16,667 nucleotides of DNA, taken from contig CAJNAR010000124.1 of the NCBI GenBank assembly GCA_905220665.1, forward strand, positions 1-16,667, given 5' to 3'. Positions 1-12,349 of this stretch are shown one piece after another (within the stretch, counting starts at the first letter, position 1; every line of letters starts with the position of its first letter). The notes beneath the pieces were generated by a model. That model was not told where the DNA came from. It did no database searches and was given only the letters and a program-made list of their open reading frames with translations. A program made the translations under genes and the position numbers. This DNA is from Albugo candida (Eukaryota > Oomycota > Peronosporomycetes > Albuginales > Albuginaceae).

Positions 1-130
1 AGAAAGTACAGGTTAGTAGTATGTCGATATCGTTTTATATAGAATCTTCGAATGCCGTTCCCTAGTGCTGTTTCCTCATCTCCAGCTATGAGTGCCCTAA
101 AAACGACGTTATGTTATAAAACACCAAGCA
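1..130. repeat. Partial satellite monomer at the window edge
   Basis: Base 1 corresponds to the monomer position seen at 571 (agaaagtaca). This is therefore the last part of a monomer whose beginning lies outside the window. It is followed in phase by the first full copy. Confidence 0.95.
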
Positions 131-701
131 CATGTGGCAGACTTTTTGGGATGGAATGCTACTGCCACTTTGCAGAGAAGCTTTAATGAGAAAGCGAGAT
201 TGACATTACCCAACGGAAATGCGAAAGAGGCATGAGGTGAAAGAATTCACACACAGAAAAAGGAGCCTTGTTTTTATCCAAACACTACATCAAAGAGACA
301 TATTTACTATATAATGCTGCATTATCTGGATTACATATGTTAGCTAGATTTGACAACTTTCAGCTCTTTTCTCTAGGGGTGCTGTATAATCTCGTTAATA
401 CAATAAGAAACCTGGAAACACCTCATGTTCGGGAGGCTTGACGCTTTCCCCGAGACAATAGTTACTATGTCCGCCAACATTGGAGTCCCAAAAGATTATC
501 CTCTTCACAGAATTATATACTTGTTTCCCCTTTCGGGTGGCATCAACCTTTTGTTGCACAAGCTTTGGTGAGAAAGTACAGGTTAGTAGTATGTCGATAT
601 CGTTTTGAATAGAATCTTCGAATGCCGTTCCCTAGTGCTGTTTCCTCATCTCCAGCTATGAGTGCCCTGAAAGACGACGTTATGTTATAAAACACCAATC
701 A
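131..701. repeat. Mosaic satellite monomer (A / B / A blocks)
   Basis: The left of the middle region is A-type (ctctaggggtgctgtataat, around 380). The next stretch is B-type (cgggaggcttgacgctttcc, around 430, and the gtcccaaaag form around 485). The right end is A-like again (a tatacttgtttcccctttcg form around 517-536, then gtacaggtt). At least two switches between variant classes are therefore visible in one copy. Confidence 0.75.
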
Positions 702-2976
702 CATGTGGCAGACTTTTTGGGATGGAATGCTACTGCCACTTTGAAGACAAGCTTCAATGAGAAAGCGAGATTGACATTACCCAACGGAAATGCGAAGAGG
801 CATGAGGTGAAAGTATTCACACACAGAAAGAGGAGCCTTGTTTTTATCCGAACACCACCAGATACACATATTTACTATATAATGCTGCATTATCTGGTTT
901 ACATATGTTAGCTAGATTTGACAACTTTCAGCTCTTTTGTCTAGTCTTGCTCGATTATCTCGTATAAACAATAAAAACCTGGGAATTACCTCATGTTCGG
1001 CAGGCTTGACGCTTTCCCAAGACAATAGTTACTATGTCCGCCAACATTGGAGTCCCAAAAGATTATCTTCTTTACAGAAATTAAGCATTGTTTCCACCTT
1101 TCGGCTGGCATCAACCTTTTGCTGCACAAGCTTAGGTGAGAAAGTATAGATTAGTAGTATGTCGATATCGTTTTGAATAGAATCTTCGAATGCCGTTCCC
1201 TAGTGCTGTTTCCTCATCTCCAGCTATGAGTGCCCTGAAAGACGACGTCATGTAATAAGACGCCAATCAAATGTGGCAGACTTTTTGGGATGGAATGCTA
1301 CTGCCACTTTGAAGACAAGCTTCAATGAGAAAGCGAGATTGACATTACCCAACGGAAATGCGAAAGAGCATGAGGTGAAAGAATTAGAACACAGAAAGAG
1401 GAGCCTTGTTTTTATCCAAACACTACACCAGAGAGACATATTTACTATATAATGCTGCATTATCTGGATTACATATGTTAGCTAGATTTGACAACTTTCA
1501 GCTCTTTTCTCTAGGGGTGCTGTACAATCTCGTCAATACAATAAGAACCTGAGAAACGCCTCATGTTAGGGGGCTTAACGCTTTCCCCGAGACAATAGTT
1601 ACTATGTTCGCCAACATTGGAGTCCGAAAGATTATCTTCTTCACAGATTTATATACTTGTTTCCCCTTTCGGGTGGCATCAACCTTTTGTTGCACAAGCT
1701 TAGGTGAGAAAGTACAGGTTAGTAGTATGTCGATATCGTTTTGATAGAATCTTCGAATGCCGTTCCCTAGTGCTGTTTCCTCATCTCCAGCTATGAGTGC
1801 CCTAAAAACGACGTCATGTAATAAAACGCCAATCACATGTGGCAGACTTTTTGGGATGGAATGCTACTGCCACTTTGAAGACAAGCTTCAATGAGAAAGC
1901 GAGATTGACATTACTCAACGGAAATGCGAAAGAGCATGAGGTGAAGAATTAGAACACAGAAAGAGGAGCCTTGTTTTTATCCTAACACTACACCAGATAC
2001 ACATATTTACTATATAATGCTGCATTATCTGGTTTACATATGTTTGCTAGATTTGACAACTTTCAGCTCTTTTGTCTAGTCTTGCTCGATTATCTCGTAT
2101 ATACAATAAAAACCTGGGAAACACCTCATGTTAGGGAGGCTTAACGCTTTCCCCGAGACAATAGTTACTATGTCCGCCAACATTGGAGTCCCAAAAGATT
2201 ATCTTCTTCACAGAAATTAAGCATTGTTTCCACCTTTCGGCTGGCATCAACCTTTTGCTGCACAAGCTTAGGTGAGAAAGTATAGATTAGTAGTATGTCG
2301 ATATCGTATTGAATAGAATCTTCGAATGCCGTTCCCTAGTGCTGTTTCCTCATCTCCAGCTATGAGTGCCCTGAAAGACGACGTCATGTAATAAAACGCC
2401 AATCACATGTGGCAGACTTTTTGGGATGGAATGCTACTGCCACTTTGAAGACAAGCTTCAATGAGAAAGCGAGATTGACATTACCCAACGGAAATGCGAA
2501 GAGGCATGAGGTGAAAGTATAGAACACAGAAAGAGGAGCCTTGTTTTTATCCTAACACTACACCAGATACACATATTTACTATATAATGCCGCATTATCT
2601 GGTTTTACATATGTTAGCTAGATATGACAACTTTCAGCCGTTTTGTCTAGTCTTGCTCGATTATCTCGTTAATACAAAAAAACCTGGGAAACACCTCATG
2701 TTCGGGAGGCTTAACGCTTTCCCCGAGACAATAGTTACTATGTCCGCCAACATTGGAGTCCAAAAGATTATCTTCTTCACAGAAAATCATTGTTTCCACC
2801 TTTCGGCTGGCATCAACCTTTTGCTGCAACAGCTTAGGTGAGAAAGTATAGATTAGTAGTATGTCGATATCGTATTGAATAGAATAGAATCTTCGAATGC
2901 CGTTCCCTAGTGCTGTTTCCTCATCTCCAGCTATGAGTGCCCTGAAAGACGACGTCATGTAATAAAACGCCAATCA

Positions 2977-3548
2977 CATGTGGCAGACTTTTTGGGATGG
3001 AATGCTACTGCCACTTTGAAGACAAGCTTCAATGAGAAAGCGAGATTGACATTACCCAACGGAAATGCGAAAGAGCATGAGGTGAAAGAATTAGAACACA
3101 GAAAGAGGAGCCTTTTTTTTATCCTAACACTACACCAGATACACATATTTACTATATAATGCTGCATTATCTGGTTTACATATGTTTGCTAGATTTGACA
3201 ACTTTCAGCTCTTTTCTCTAGGGGTGCTCGATTATCTCGTATAAACAATAAAAACCTGGGAATTACCTCATGTTCGGGAGGCTTGACGCTTTCCCCGAGA
3301 CAATAGTTACTATGTCCGCCAACATTGGAGTCCCAAAAGATTATCTTCTTCACAGAAATTAAGCATTGTTTCCACCTTTCGGCTGGCATCAACCTTTTGC
3401 TGCACAAGCTTAGGTGAGAAAGTATAGATTAGTAGTATGTCGATATCGTTTTGAATAGAATCTTCGAATGCCGTTCCGTAGTGCTGTTTCCTCATCTCCA
3501 GCTATGAGTGCCTTGAAAGACGACGTCATGTAATTAAAACGCCAATCA
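2977..3548. repeat. Mosaic satellite monomer with A-to-B switch
   Basis: Around 3212-3245 the copy reads as A-type up to tctctaggggtgct and then continues as B-type with cgattatctcgtataaac. A single class switch within a few bases is the simplest reading. The rest of the copy is B-type. Confidence 0.75.
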
Positions 3549-6500
3549 CATGTGGCAGACTTTTGGGATGGAATGCTACTGCCACTTTGAAGACAAGCTT
3601 CAATGAGAAAGCGAGATTGACATTACCCAACGGAAATGCGAGGCATGAGGTGAAAGTTAGAACACAGAAAGAGGAGCCTTGTTTTTATCCAAACACTACA
3701 CCAGAGAGACATATTTACTATATAATGCTGCATTATCTGGTTTACATATGTTTGCTAGATTTGACAACTTTCAGCTCTTTTGTCTAGTCTTGCTCGATTA
3801 TCTCGTATATACAATAAAAACCTGGGAAACACCTCATGTTAGGGAGGCTTGACGCTTTCCCCGAGACAATAGTTACTATGTCCGCCAACATTGGAGTCCC
3901 AAAAGATTATCTTCTTCACAGAAATTAAGCATTGTTTCCACCTTTCGGCTGGCATCAACCTTTTGCTGCACAAGCTTAGGTGAGAAAGTATAGATTAATA
4001 GTATTCCGATATCGTTTTGAATAGAATCTTCGAATGCCGTTCCGTAGTGCTGTTTCCTCATCTCCAGCTATGAGTGCCCTGAAAGACGACGTCATGTAAT
4101 AAAACGCCAATCACATGTGGCAGACTTTTTGGGATGGAATGCTACTGCCACTTTGAAGACAAGCTTCAATGAGAAAGCGAGATTGACATTACCCAACGGA
4201 AATGCGAAGAGCATGAGGTGAAAGAATTAGAACACAGAAAGAGGAGCCTTGTTTTTATCCTAACACTACACCAGATAGACATATTTACTATATAATGCTG
4301 CATTATCTGGTTTACATATGTTTGCTAGATTTGACAACTTTCAGCTCTTTTGTCTAGTCTTGCTCGATTATCTCGTATATACAATAAAAACCTGAGAAAC
4401 ACCTCATGTTAGGGAGGCTTGACGCTTTCCCCAAGACAATAGTTACTATGTCCGCCAACATTGGAGTCCCAAAAGATTATCTTCTTCACAGAAATTAAGC
4501 ATTGTTTCCACCTTTCGGCTGGCATCAACCTTTTGCTGCACAAGCTTAGGTGAGAAAGTATAGATTAGTAGTATTCCGATATCGTTTTGAATAGAATCTT
4601 CGAATGCCGTTCCCGTAGTGCTGTTTCCTCATCTCCAGCTATGAGTGCCCTGAAAGACGACGTCATGTAATAAAACGCCAATCACATGTGGCAGACTTTT
4701 TGGGATGGAATGCTACTGCCACTTTGAAGACAAGCTTCAATGAGAAAGCGAGATTGACATTACCCAACGGAAATGCGAAAGAGCATGAGGTGAAAGAATT
4801 AGAACACAGAAAGAGGAGCCTTGTTTTTATCCTAACACTACACCAGATACACATATTTACTATATAATGCCGCATTATCTGGTTTACATATGTTAGCTAG
4901 ATATTGACAACTTTCAGCCCTTTTGTCTAGTCTTGCTCGATTATCTCGTATATACAATAAAAACCTGGGAAACACCTCATGTTAGGGAGGCTTAACGCTT
5001 TCCCCGAGACAATAGTTACTATGTCCGCCAACATTGGAGTCCCAAAAGATTATCTTCTTTACAGAAATTAAGCATTGTTTCCACCTTTCGGCTGGCATCA
5101 ACCTTTTGCTGCACAAGCTTAGGTGAGAAAGTATAGATTAGTAGTATGTCGATATCGTTTTGAATAGAATCTTCGAATGCCGTTCCCTAGTGCTGTTTCC
5201 TCATCTCCAGCTATGAGTGCCCTGAAAGACGACGTCATGTAATAAGACGCCAATCACATGTGGCAGACTTTTTGGGATGGAATGCTACTGCCACTTTGAA
5301 GACAAGCTTCAATGAGAAAGCGAGATTGACATTACCCAACGGAAATGCGAAGAGAGCATGAGGTGAAAGAATTAGAACACAGAAAGAGGAGCCTTGTTTT
5401 TATCCTAACACTACACCAGATACACATATTTACTATATAATGCCGCATTATCTGGTTTACATATGTTAGCTAGATATGACAACTTTCAGCCGTTTTGTCT
5501 AGTCTTGCTCGATTATCTCGTTAATACAATAAAAACCTGGGAAACACCTCATGTTAGGGAGGCTTAACGCTTTCCCCGAGACAATAGTTACTATGTCCAA
5601 CATTGGAGTCCCAAAAGATTATCTTCTTCACAGAAATTAAGCATTGTTTCCACCTTTCGGCTGGCATCAACCTTTTGCTGCACAAGCTTAGGTGAGAAAG
5701 TATAGATTAGTAGTATGTCGATATCGTTTTGAATAGAATCTTCGAATGCCGTTCCGTAGTGCTGTTTCCTCATCTCCAGCTATGAGTGCCCTGAAAGACG
5801 ACGTCATGTAATAAAAAACCAAGCACATGTGGCAGACTTTTTGGGATGGAATGCTACTGCTACTTTGAAGAGAAGCTTCAATGAGAAAGCGAGATTGACA
5901 TTACCCAACGGAAATGCGAAGAGCATGAGGTGAAAGAATTAGAACACAGAAAGAGGAGCCTTGTTTTTATCCTAACACTACACCAGAGAGACATATTTAC
6001 TATATAATGCTGCATTATCTGGTTTACATATGTTAGCTAGATTTGACAACTTTCAGCTCTTTTCTCTAGGGGTGCTGTAATCTCGTCAATACAATAAGAA
6101 CCTGAGAAACGCCTCATGTTTAGGGGGCTGAGCGCTTTCTCCGAGACAATAATTACTCTGTTCGCCAACATTGGAGTCCGAAAGATTATCTTCTTCACAA
6201 ATAATCTTGTTTCCACCTTTCGGCTGGCATCAACCTTTTGCTGCACAAGCTTAGGTGAGAAAGTACAGGTTAGTAGTATGTCGATATCGTATTGAATAGA
6301 ATAGAATCTTCGAATGCCGTTCCGTAGTGCTGTTTCCTCATCTCCAGCTATGAGTGCCCTAAAAACGACGTTATGTTATAAAACGCCAATCACATGTGGC
6401 AGACTTTTTGGGATGGAATGCTACTGCCACTTTGAAGACAAGCTTCAATGAGAAAGCGAGATTGACATTACCCAACGGAAATGCGAAAGAGCATGAGGTG

Positions 6501-8666
6501 AAAGAATTAGAACACAGAAAGAGGAGCCTTGTTTTTATCCTAACACTACACCAGATACACATATTTACTATATAATGCCGCATTATCTGGTTTACATATG
6601 TTTGCTAGATTTGACAACTTTCAGCTCTTTTGTCTAGTCTTGCTCGATTATCTCGTATATACAATAAAAACCTGGGAAACACCTCATGTTAGGGAGGCTT
6701 GACGCTTTCCCCAAGACAATAGTTACTATGTCCGCCAACATTGGAGTCCCAAAAGATTATCTTCTTTACAGAAATTAAGCATTGTTTCCACCTTTCGGCT
6801 GGCATCAACCTTTTGCTGCACAAGCTTAGGTGAGAAAGTATAGATTAGTAGTATGTCGATATCGTTTTGAATAGAATCTTCGAATGCCGTTCCGTAGTGC
6901 TGTTTCCTCATCTCCAGCTATGAGTGCCCTGAAAGACGACGTCATGTAATAAAACGCCAATCACATGTGGCAGACTTTTTGGGATGGAATGCTACTGCCA
7001 CTTTGAAGACAAGCTTCAATGAGAAAGCGAGATTGACATTACCCAACGGAAATGCGAAGAGGCATGAGGTGAAAGTATCACACACAGAAAGAGGAGCCTT
7101 GTTTTTATCCAAACACTACACCAGAGAGACATATTTACTATATAATGCTGCATTATCTGGATTACATATGTTAGCTAGATATGACAACTTTCAGCTCTTT
7201 TCTCTAGGGGTGCTGTATAATCTCGTCAATACAATAAGAACCTGAGAAACGCCTCATGTTTAGGGGGCTGAGCGCTTTCTCCGAGACAATAATTACTCTG
7301 TTCGCCAACATTGGAGTCCGAAAGATTATCTTCTTCACAGAAATTAAGCATTGTTTCCACCTTTCGGCTGGCATCAACCTTTTGCTGCACAAGCTTAGGT
7401 GAGAAAGTATAGATTAGTAGTATGTCGATATCGTTTTGAATAGAATCTTCGAATGCCGTTCCCTAGTGCTGTTTCCTCATCTCCAGCTATGAGTGCCCTG
7501 AAAGACGACGTCATGTAATAAAACGCCAATCACATGTGGCAGACTTTTTGGGATGGAATGCTACTGCCACTTTGAAGACAAGCTTCAATGAGAAAGCGAG
7601 ATTGACATTACCCAACGGAAATGCGAAAGAGCATGAGGTGAAGAATTAGAACACAGAAAGAGGAGCCTTGTTTTTATCCTAACACTACACCAGATACACA
7701 TATCTACTATATAATGCTGCATTATCTGGTTTACATATGTTTGCTAGATTTGACAACTTTCAGCTCTTTTGTCTAGTCTTGCTCGATTATCTCGTTAATA
7801 CAAAAAAACCTGGGAAACACCTCATGTTCGGGAGGCTTGACGCTTTCCCCGAGACAATAGTTACTATGTCCGCCAACATTGGAGTCCCAAAAGATTATCT
7901 TCTTCACAGAAATTAAGCATTGTTTCCACCTTTCGGCTGGCATCAACCTTTTGCTGCAACAGCTTAGGTGAGAAAGTATAGATTAGTAGTATGTCGATAT
8001 CGTATTGAATAGAATCTTCGAATGCCGTTCCTAGTGCTGTTTCCTCATCTCCAGCTATGAGTGCCCTGAAAACGACGTTATGTTATAAAACGCCAATCAC
8101 ATGTGGCAGACTTTTTGGGATGGAATGCTACTGCCACTTTGAAGACAAGCTTCAATGAGAAAGCGAGATTGACATTACTCAACGGAAATGCGAAAGAGCA
8201 TGAGGTGAAAGAATTAGAACACAGAAAGAGGAGCCTTGTTTTTATCCTAACACTACACCAGATACACATATTTACTATATAATGCTGCATTATCTGGTTT
8301 ACATATGTTTGCTAGATTTGACAACTTTCAGCTCTTTTGTCTAGTCTTGCTCGATTATCTCGTATAAACAAAAAAAACCTGGGATACCTCATGTTAGGGA
8401 GGCTTGACGCTTTCCCCAAGACAATAGTTACTATGTCCGCCAACATTGGAGTCCCAAAAGATTATCTTCTTTACAGAAATTAAGCATTGTTTCCACCTTT
8501 CGGCTGGCATCAACCTTTTGCTGCACAAGCTTAGGTGAGAAAGTATAGATTAGTAGTATTCCGATATCGTTTTGAATAGAATCTTCGAATGCCGTTCCGT
8601 AGTGCTGTTTCCTCATCTCCAGCTATGAGTGCCCTGAAAGACGACGTCATGTTATAAAACGCCTCA

Positions 8667-9804
8667 CATGTGGCAGACTTTTTGGGATGGAATGCTACTG
8701 CCACTTTGCAGAGAAGCTTCAATGAGAAAGCGAGATTAACATTACCCAACAGAAATGCGAAAGAGCATGAGGTGAAATGATTAGAACACAGAAAGAGGAG
8801 CCTTGTTTTTATCCAAACACTACACCAGAGAGACATATTTACTATATAATGCTGCATTATCTGGATTACATATGTTAGCTAGATTTGACAACTTTCAGCT
8901 CTTTTCTCTAGGGGTGCTGTATAATCTCGTCAATACAATAAGAACCTGAGAAACGCCTCATGTTTAGGGGGCTGAGCGCTTTCTCCGAGACAATAATTAC
9001 TCTGTTCGCCAACATTGGAGTCCGAAAGATTATCTTCTTCACAGAAATTAATCATTGTTTCCACTTTCGGCTGGCATCAACCTTTTGCTGCACAAGCTTA
9101 GGTGAGAAAGTATAGATTAATAGTATTCCGATATCGTTTTGAATAGAATCTTCGAATGCCGTTCCGTAGTGCTGTTTCCTCATCTCCAGCTATGAGTGCC
9201 CTGAAAGACGACGTCATGTTATAAAACGCCTTGCACATGTGGCAGACTTTTTGGGATGGAAAGCTACTGCCACTTTGCAAGACAAGCTTCAATGAGAAAG
9301 CGAGATTAACATTACCCAACAGAAATGCGAAAGAGCATGAGGTGAAAGAATTAGAACACAGAAAGAGGAGCCTTGTTTTTATCCAAACACTACACCAGAG
9401 AGACATATTTACTATATAATGCTGCATTATCTGGATTACATATGTTAGCTAGATATGACAACTTTCAGCTCTTTTCTCTAGGGGTGCTGTATAATCTCGT
9501 CAATACAATAAGAACCTGAGAAACGCCTCATGTTTAGGGGGCTGAGCGCTTTCTCCGAGACAATAATTACTCTGTTCGCCAACATTGGAGTCCGAAAGAT
9601 TATCTTCTTCACAGATTTATATACTTGTTTCCCCTTTCGGGTGGCATCAACCTTTTGTTGCACAACCTTTGGTGAGAAAGTACAGGTTAGTAGTATTCCG
9701 ATATCGTTTTGAATAGAATCTTCGAATGCCGTTCCCTAGTGCTGTTTCCTCATCTCCAGCTATGAGTGCCCTGAAAGACGACGTCATGTATAAAACGCCT
9801 AGCA
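8667..9804. repeat. Two adjacent A-type satellite monomers
   Basis: Copies starting at 8667 and 9236 both have the A-type middle (aggggtgctgtataatctcg, gctgagcgctttctccg). Both also have a distinctive left block (attaacattacccaacag) shared with the copies at 9805 and 10943. The first ends B-type (ttaatcattgtttcc) and the second A-type (tatacttgtttccccttt). This is the only place in the window where two A-middle copies are neighbours. Confidence 0.75.
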
Positions 9805-12081
9805 CATGGCAGACTTTTTGGGATGGAATGCTACTGCCACTTTGCAGAGAAGCTTCAATGAGAAAGCGAGATTAACATTACCCAACAGAAATGCGAAAGA
9901 GCATGAGGTGAAAGAATTAGAACACAGAAAGAGGAGCCTTGTTTTTATCCTAACACTACACCAGATACACATATTTACTATATAATGCTGCATTATCTGG
10001 TTTACATATGTTAGCTAGATTTGACAACTTTCAGCCGTTTTGTCTAGTCTTGCTCGATTATCTCGTATATACAATAAAAACCTGGGAAACACCTCATGTT
10101 AGGGAGGCTTGACGCTTTCCCCAAGACAATAGTTACTATGTCCGCAAACATTGGAGTCCCAAAAGATTATCTTCTTCACAGAAATTAAGCATTGTTTCCA
10201 CCTTTCGGCTGGCATCAACCTTTTGCTGCACAAGCTTAGGTGAGAAAGTATAGATTAGTAGTATGTCGATATCGTTTTGAATAGAATCTTCGAATGCCGT
10301 TCCCTAGTGCTGTTTCCTCATCTCCAGCTATGAGTGCCCTGAAAGACGACGTCATGTAATAAAACGCCAATCACATGTGGCAGACTTTTTGGGATGGAAT
10401 GCTACTGCCACTTTGAAGACAAGCTTCAATGAGAAAGCGAGATTGACATTACCCAACGGAAATGCGAAAGAGCATGAGGTGAAAGAATTAGAACACAGAA
10501 AGAGGAGCCTTGTTTTTATCCAAACACTACACCAGAGAGACATATTTACTATATAATGCTGCATTATCTGGTTTACATATGTTTGCTAGATTTGACAACT
10601 TTCAGCTCTTTTGTCTAGTCTTGCTCGATTATCTCGTATATACAATAAAAACCTGGGAAACACCTCATGTTAGGGAGGCTTGACGCTTTCCCCAAGACAA
10701 TAGTTACTATGTCCGCCAACATTGGAGTCCCAAAAGATTATCTTCTTTACAGAAATTAAGCATTGTTTCCACCTTTCGGCTGGCATCAACCTTTTGCTGC
10801 ACAAGCTTAGGTGAGAAAGTATAGATTAGTAGTATGTCGATATCGTTTTATAGAATCTTCGAATGCCGTTCCCTAGTGCTGTTTCCTCATCTCCAGCTAT
10901 GAGTGCCCTAAAAAACGACGTTATGTTAAAAAAAACCAAGCACATGTGGCAGACTTTTTGGGATGGAATGCTACTGCCACTTTGCAGAGAAGCTTCAATG
11001 AGAAAGCGAGATTAACATTACCCAACAGAAATGCGAAAGAGCATGAGGTGAAATGATTAGAACACAGAAAGAGGAGCCTTGTTTTTATCCTAACACTACA
11101 CCAGATACACATATTTACTATATAATGCTGCATTATCTGGTTTACATATGTTTGCTAGATTTGACAACTTTCAGCTCTTTTGTCTAGTCTTGCTCGATTA
11201 TCTCGTATATACAATAAAAACCTGGGAAACACCTCATGTTAGGGAGGCTTGACGCTTTCCCCAAGACAATAGTTACTATGTCCGCCAACATTGGAGTCCG
11301 AAAGATTATCTTCTTCACAGAAATTAAGCATTGTTTCCACCTTTCGGCTGGCATCAACCTTTTGCTGCACAAGCTTAGGTGAGAAAGTATAGATTAGTAG
11401 TATGTCCGATATCGTTTTGAATAGAATCTTCGAATGCCGTTCCGTAGTGCTGTTTCCTCATCTCCAGCTATGAGTGCCCTGAAAGACGACGTCATGTAAT
11501 AAAACGCCAATCACATGTGGCAGACTTTTTGGGATGGAATGCTACTGCCACTTTGAAGACAAGCTTCAATGAGAAAGCGAGATTGACATTACCCAACGGA
11601 AATGCGAAAGAGCATGAGGTGAAAGAATTAGAACACAGAAAGAGGAGCCTTGTTTTTATCCAAACACTACACCAGAGAGACATATTTACTATATAATGCT
11701 GCATTATCTGGATTACATATGTTAGCTAGATATGACAACTTTCAGCTCTTTTCTCTAGGGGTGCTGTATAATCTCGTCAATACAATAAGAACCTGAGAAA
11801 CGCCTCATGTTTAGGGGGCTGAGCGCTTTCTCCGAGACAATAATTACTCTGTTCGCCAACATTGGAGTCCGAAAGATATCTTCTTCACAGATTTATATAC
11901 TTGTTTCCCCTTTCGGGTGGCATCAACCTTTTGTTGCACAACCTTTGGTGAGAAAGTACAGGTTAGTAGTATTCCGATATCGTTTTGAATAGAATCTTCG
12001 AATGCCGTTCCCTAGTGCTGTTTCCTCATCTCCAGCTATGAGTGCCCTGAAAGACGACGTCATGTAATAAAACGCCAATCA

Positions 12082-12229
12082 CATGTGGCAGACTTTTTGG
12101 GATGGAATGCTACTGCCACTTTGAAGACAAGCTTCAATGAGAAGCGAGATTGACATTACCCAACGGAAATGCGAAGAGGCATGAGGTGAAAGAATTAGAA
12201 CACAGAAAGAGGAGCCTTGTTTTTATCCA
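12082..12229. repeat. Truncated terminal satellite monomer
   Basis: The last copy follows the consensus through gagccttgtttttatcca and loses similarity after 12229. Other copies continue with aacactacaccag. This is the right boundary of the array. About 420 bp of the monomer are missing and unrelated sequence follows at once. Confidence 0.9.
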
Positions 12230-12239
12230 TTTCTCTATA

Positions 12240-12278
12240 TAGGGGTGTGTCCGTAGTCAAAATAGGGTGTGTCCGCAG
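12240..12278. repeat. Pair of short direct repeats, possible transposon end
   Basis: Two near-identical units, taggggtgtgtccgtag (12240-12256) and tagggtgtgtccgcag (12263-12278), lie 11 bp after the satellite stops and start at TA. Direct repeats inside a terminal inverted repeat are known in some Tc1/mariner elements, and a Tc1-like relic follows. I did not find the inverted partner (ggacacaccc) in the window, so the second end is missing, outside, or too decayed to see. Confidence 0.4.
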
Positions 12279-12349
12279 CAATTCCCTTTTCAATGAGCCT
12301 GAGCTTTTTCAACCATAGATACTATAGTCGAGCATGACATTCCGTTTCT

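Larger units (their letters stand above)
1..12229. repeat. Tandem satellite array, ~569-bp monomer, about 21.5 copies
   Basis: A head-to-tail array with no interruption. Using the landmark catgtggcag as phase, full copies begin at 131, 702, 1270, 1836, 2406, 2977, 3549, 4114, 4685, 5257, 5826, 6393, 6964, 7533, 8100, 8667, 9236, 9805, 10374, 10943 and 11514, with a truncated copy from 12082. Spacings are 565-572 bp. Copies are very similar by eye, differing by scattered substitutions, 1-5 bp indels and block variants. Most copies carry one EcoRV (GATATC) site, one NdeI (CATATG) site and two HindIII (AAGCTT) sites about 379 and 190 bp apart. I see no transposase, LTR, terminal inverted repeat, rRNA or snRNA sequence in the monomer. 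The array starts mid-monomer at base 1, so it continues to the left. A centromeric, subtelomeric or other heterochromatic location is inference only. I do not recognise the family. Confidence 0.97.

Noticed and set aside
1170..1205. CENP-B box-like sequence (cttcgaatgccgttcc) in each monomer
   Set aside because: It shares TTCG and one CG with the nTTCGnnnnAnnCGGGn core but lacks the required A and the CGGG. The match is too poor.
1160..1210. Heat-shock element-like GAA/TTC blocks in each monomer
   Set aside because: The aGAAtcTTCGAA text does not keep the 5-bp phasing of repeated nGAAn units.
1436..1456. TATA-box-like ctatataatgc in every satellite copy
   Set aside because: A single AT-rich motif with no supporting initiator or downstream gene is not enough to call a promoter.
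1248..11992. Many 60-109 codon open frames on both strands within 1-12229
   Set aside because: They are the same satellite text read in several frames, broken and fused by small indels from copy to copy. They have no domain and no sign of selection visible by eye, so they are not annotated as genes.
1..12229. CRISPR array or rDNA spacer
   Set aside because: The repeat unit is ~569 bp with no unique spacers, and no rRNA sequence is present. The array is a plain satellite.
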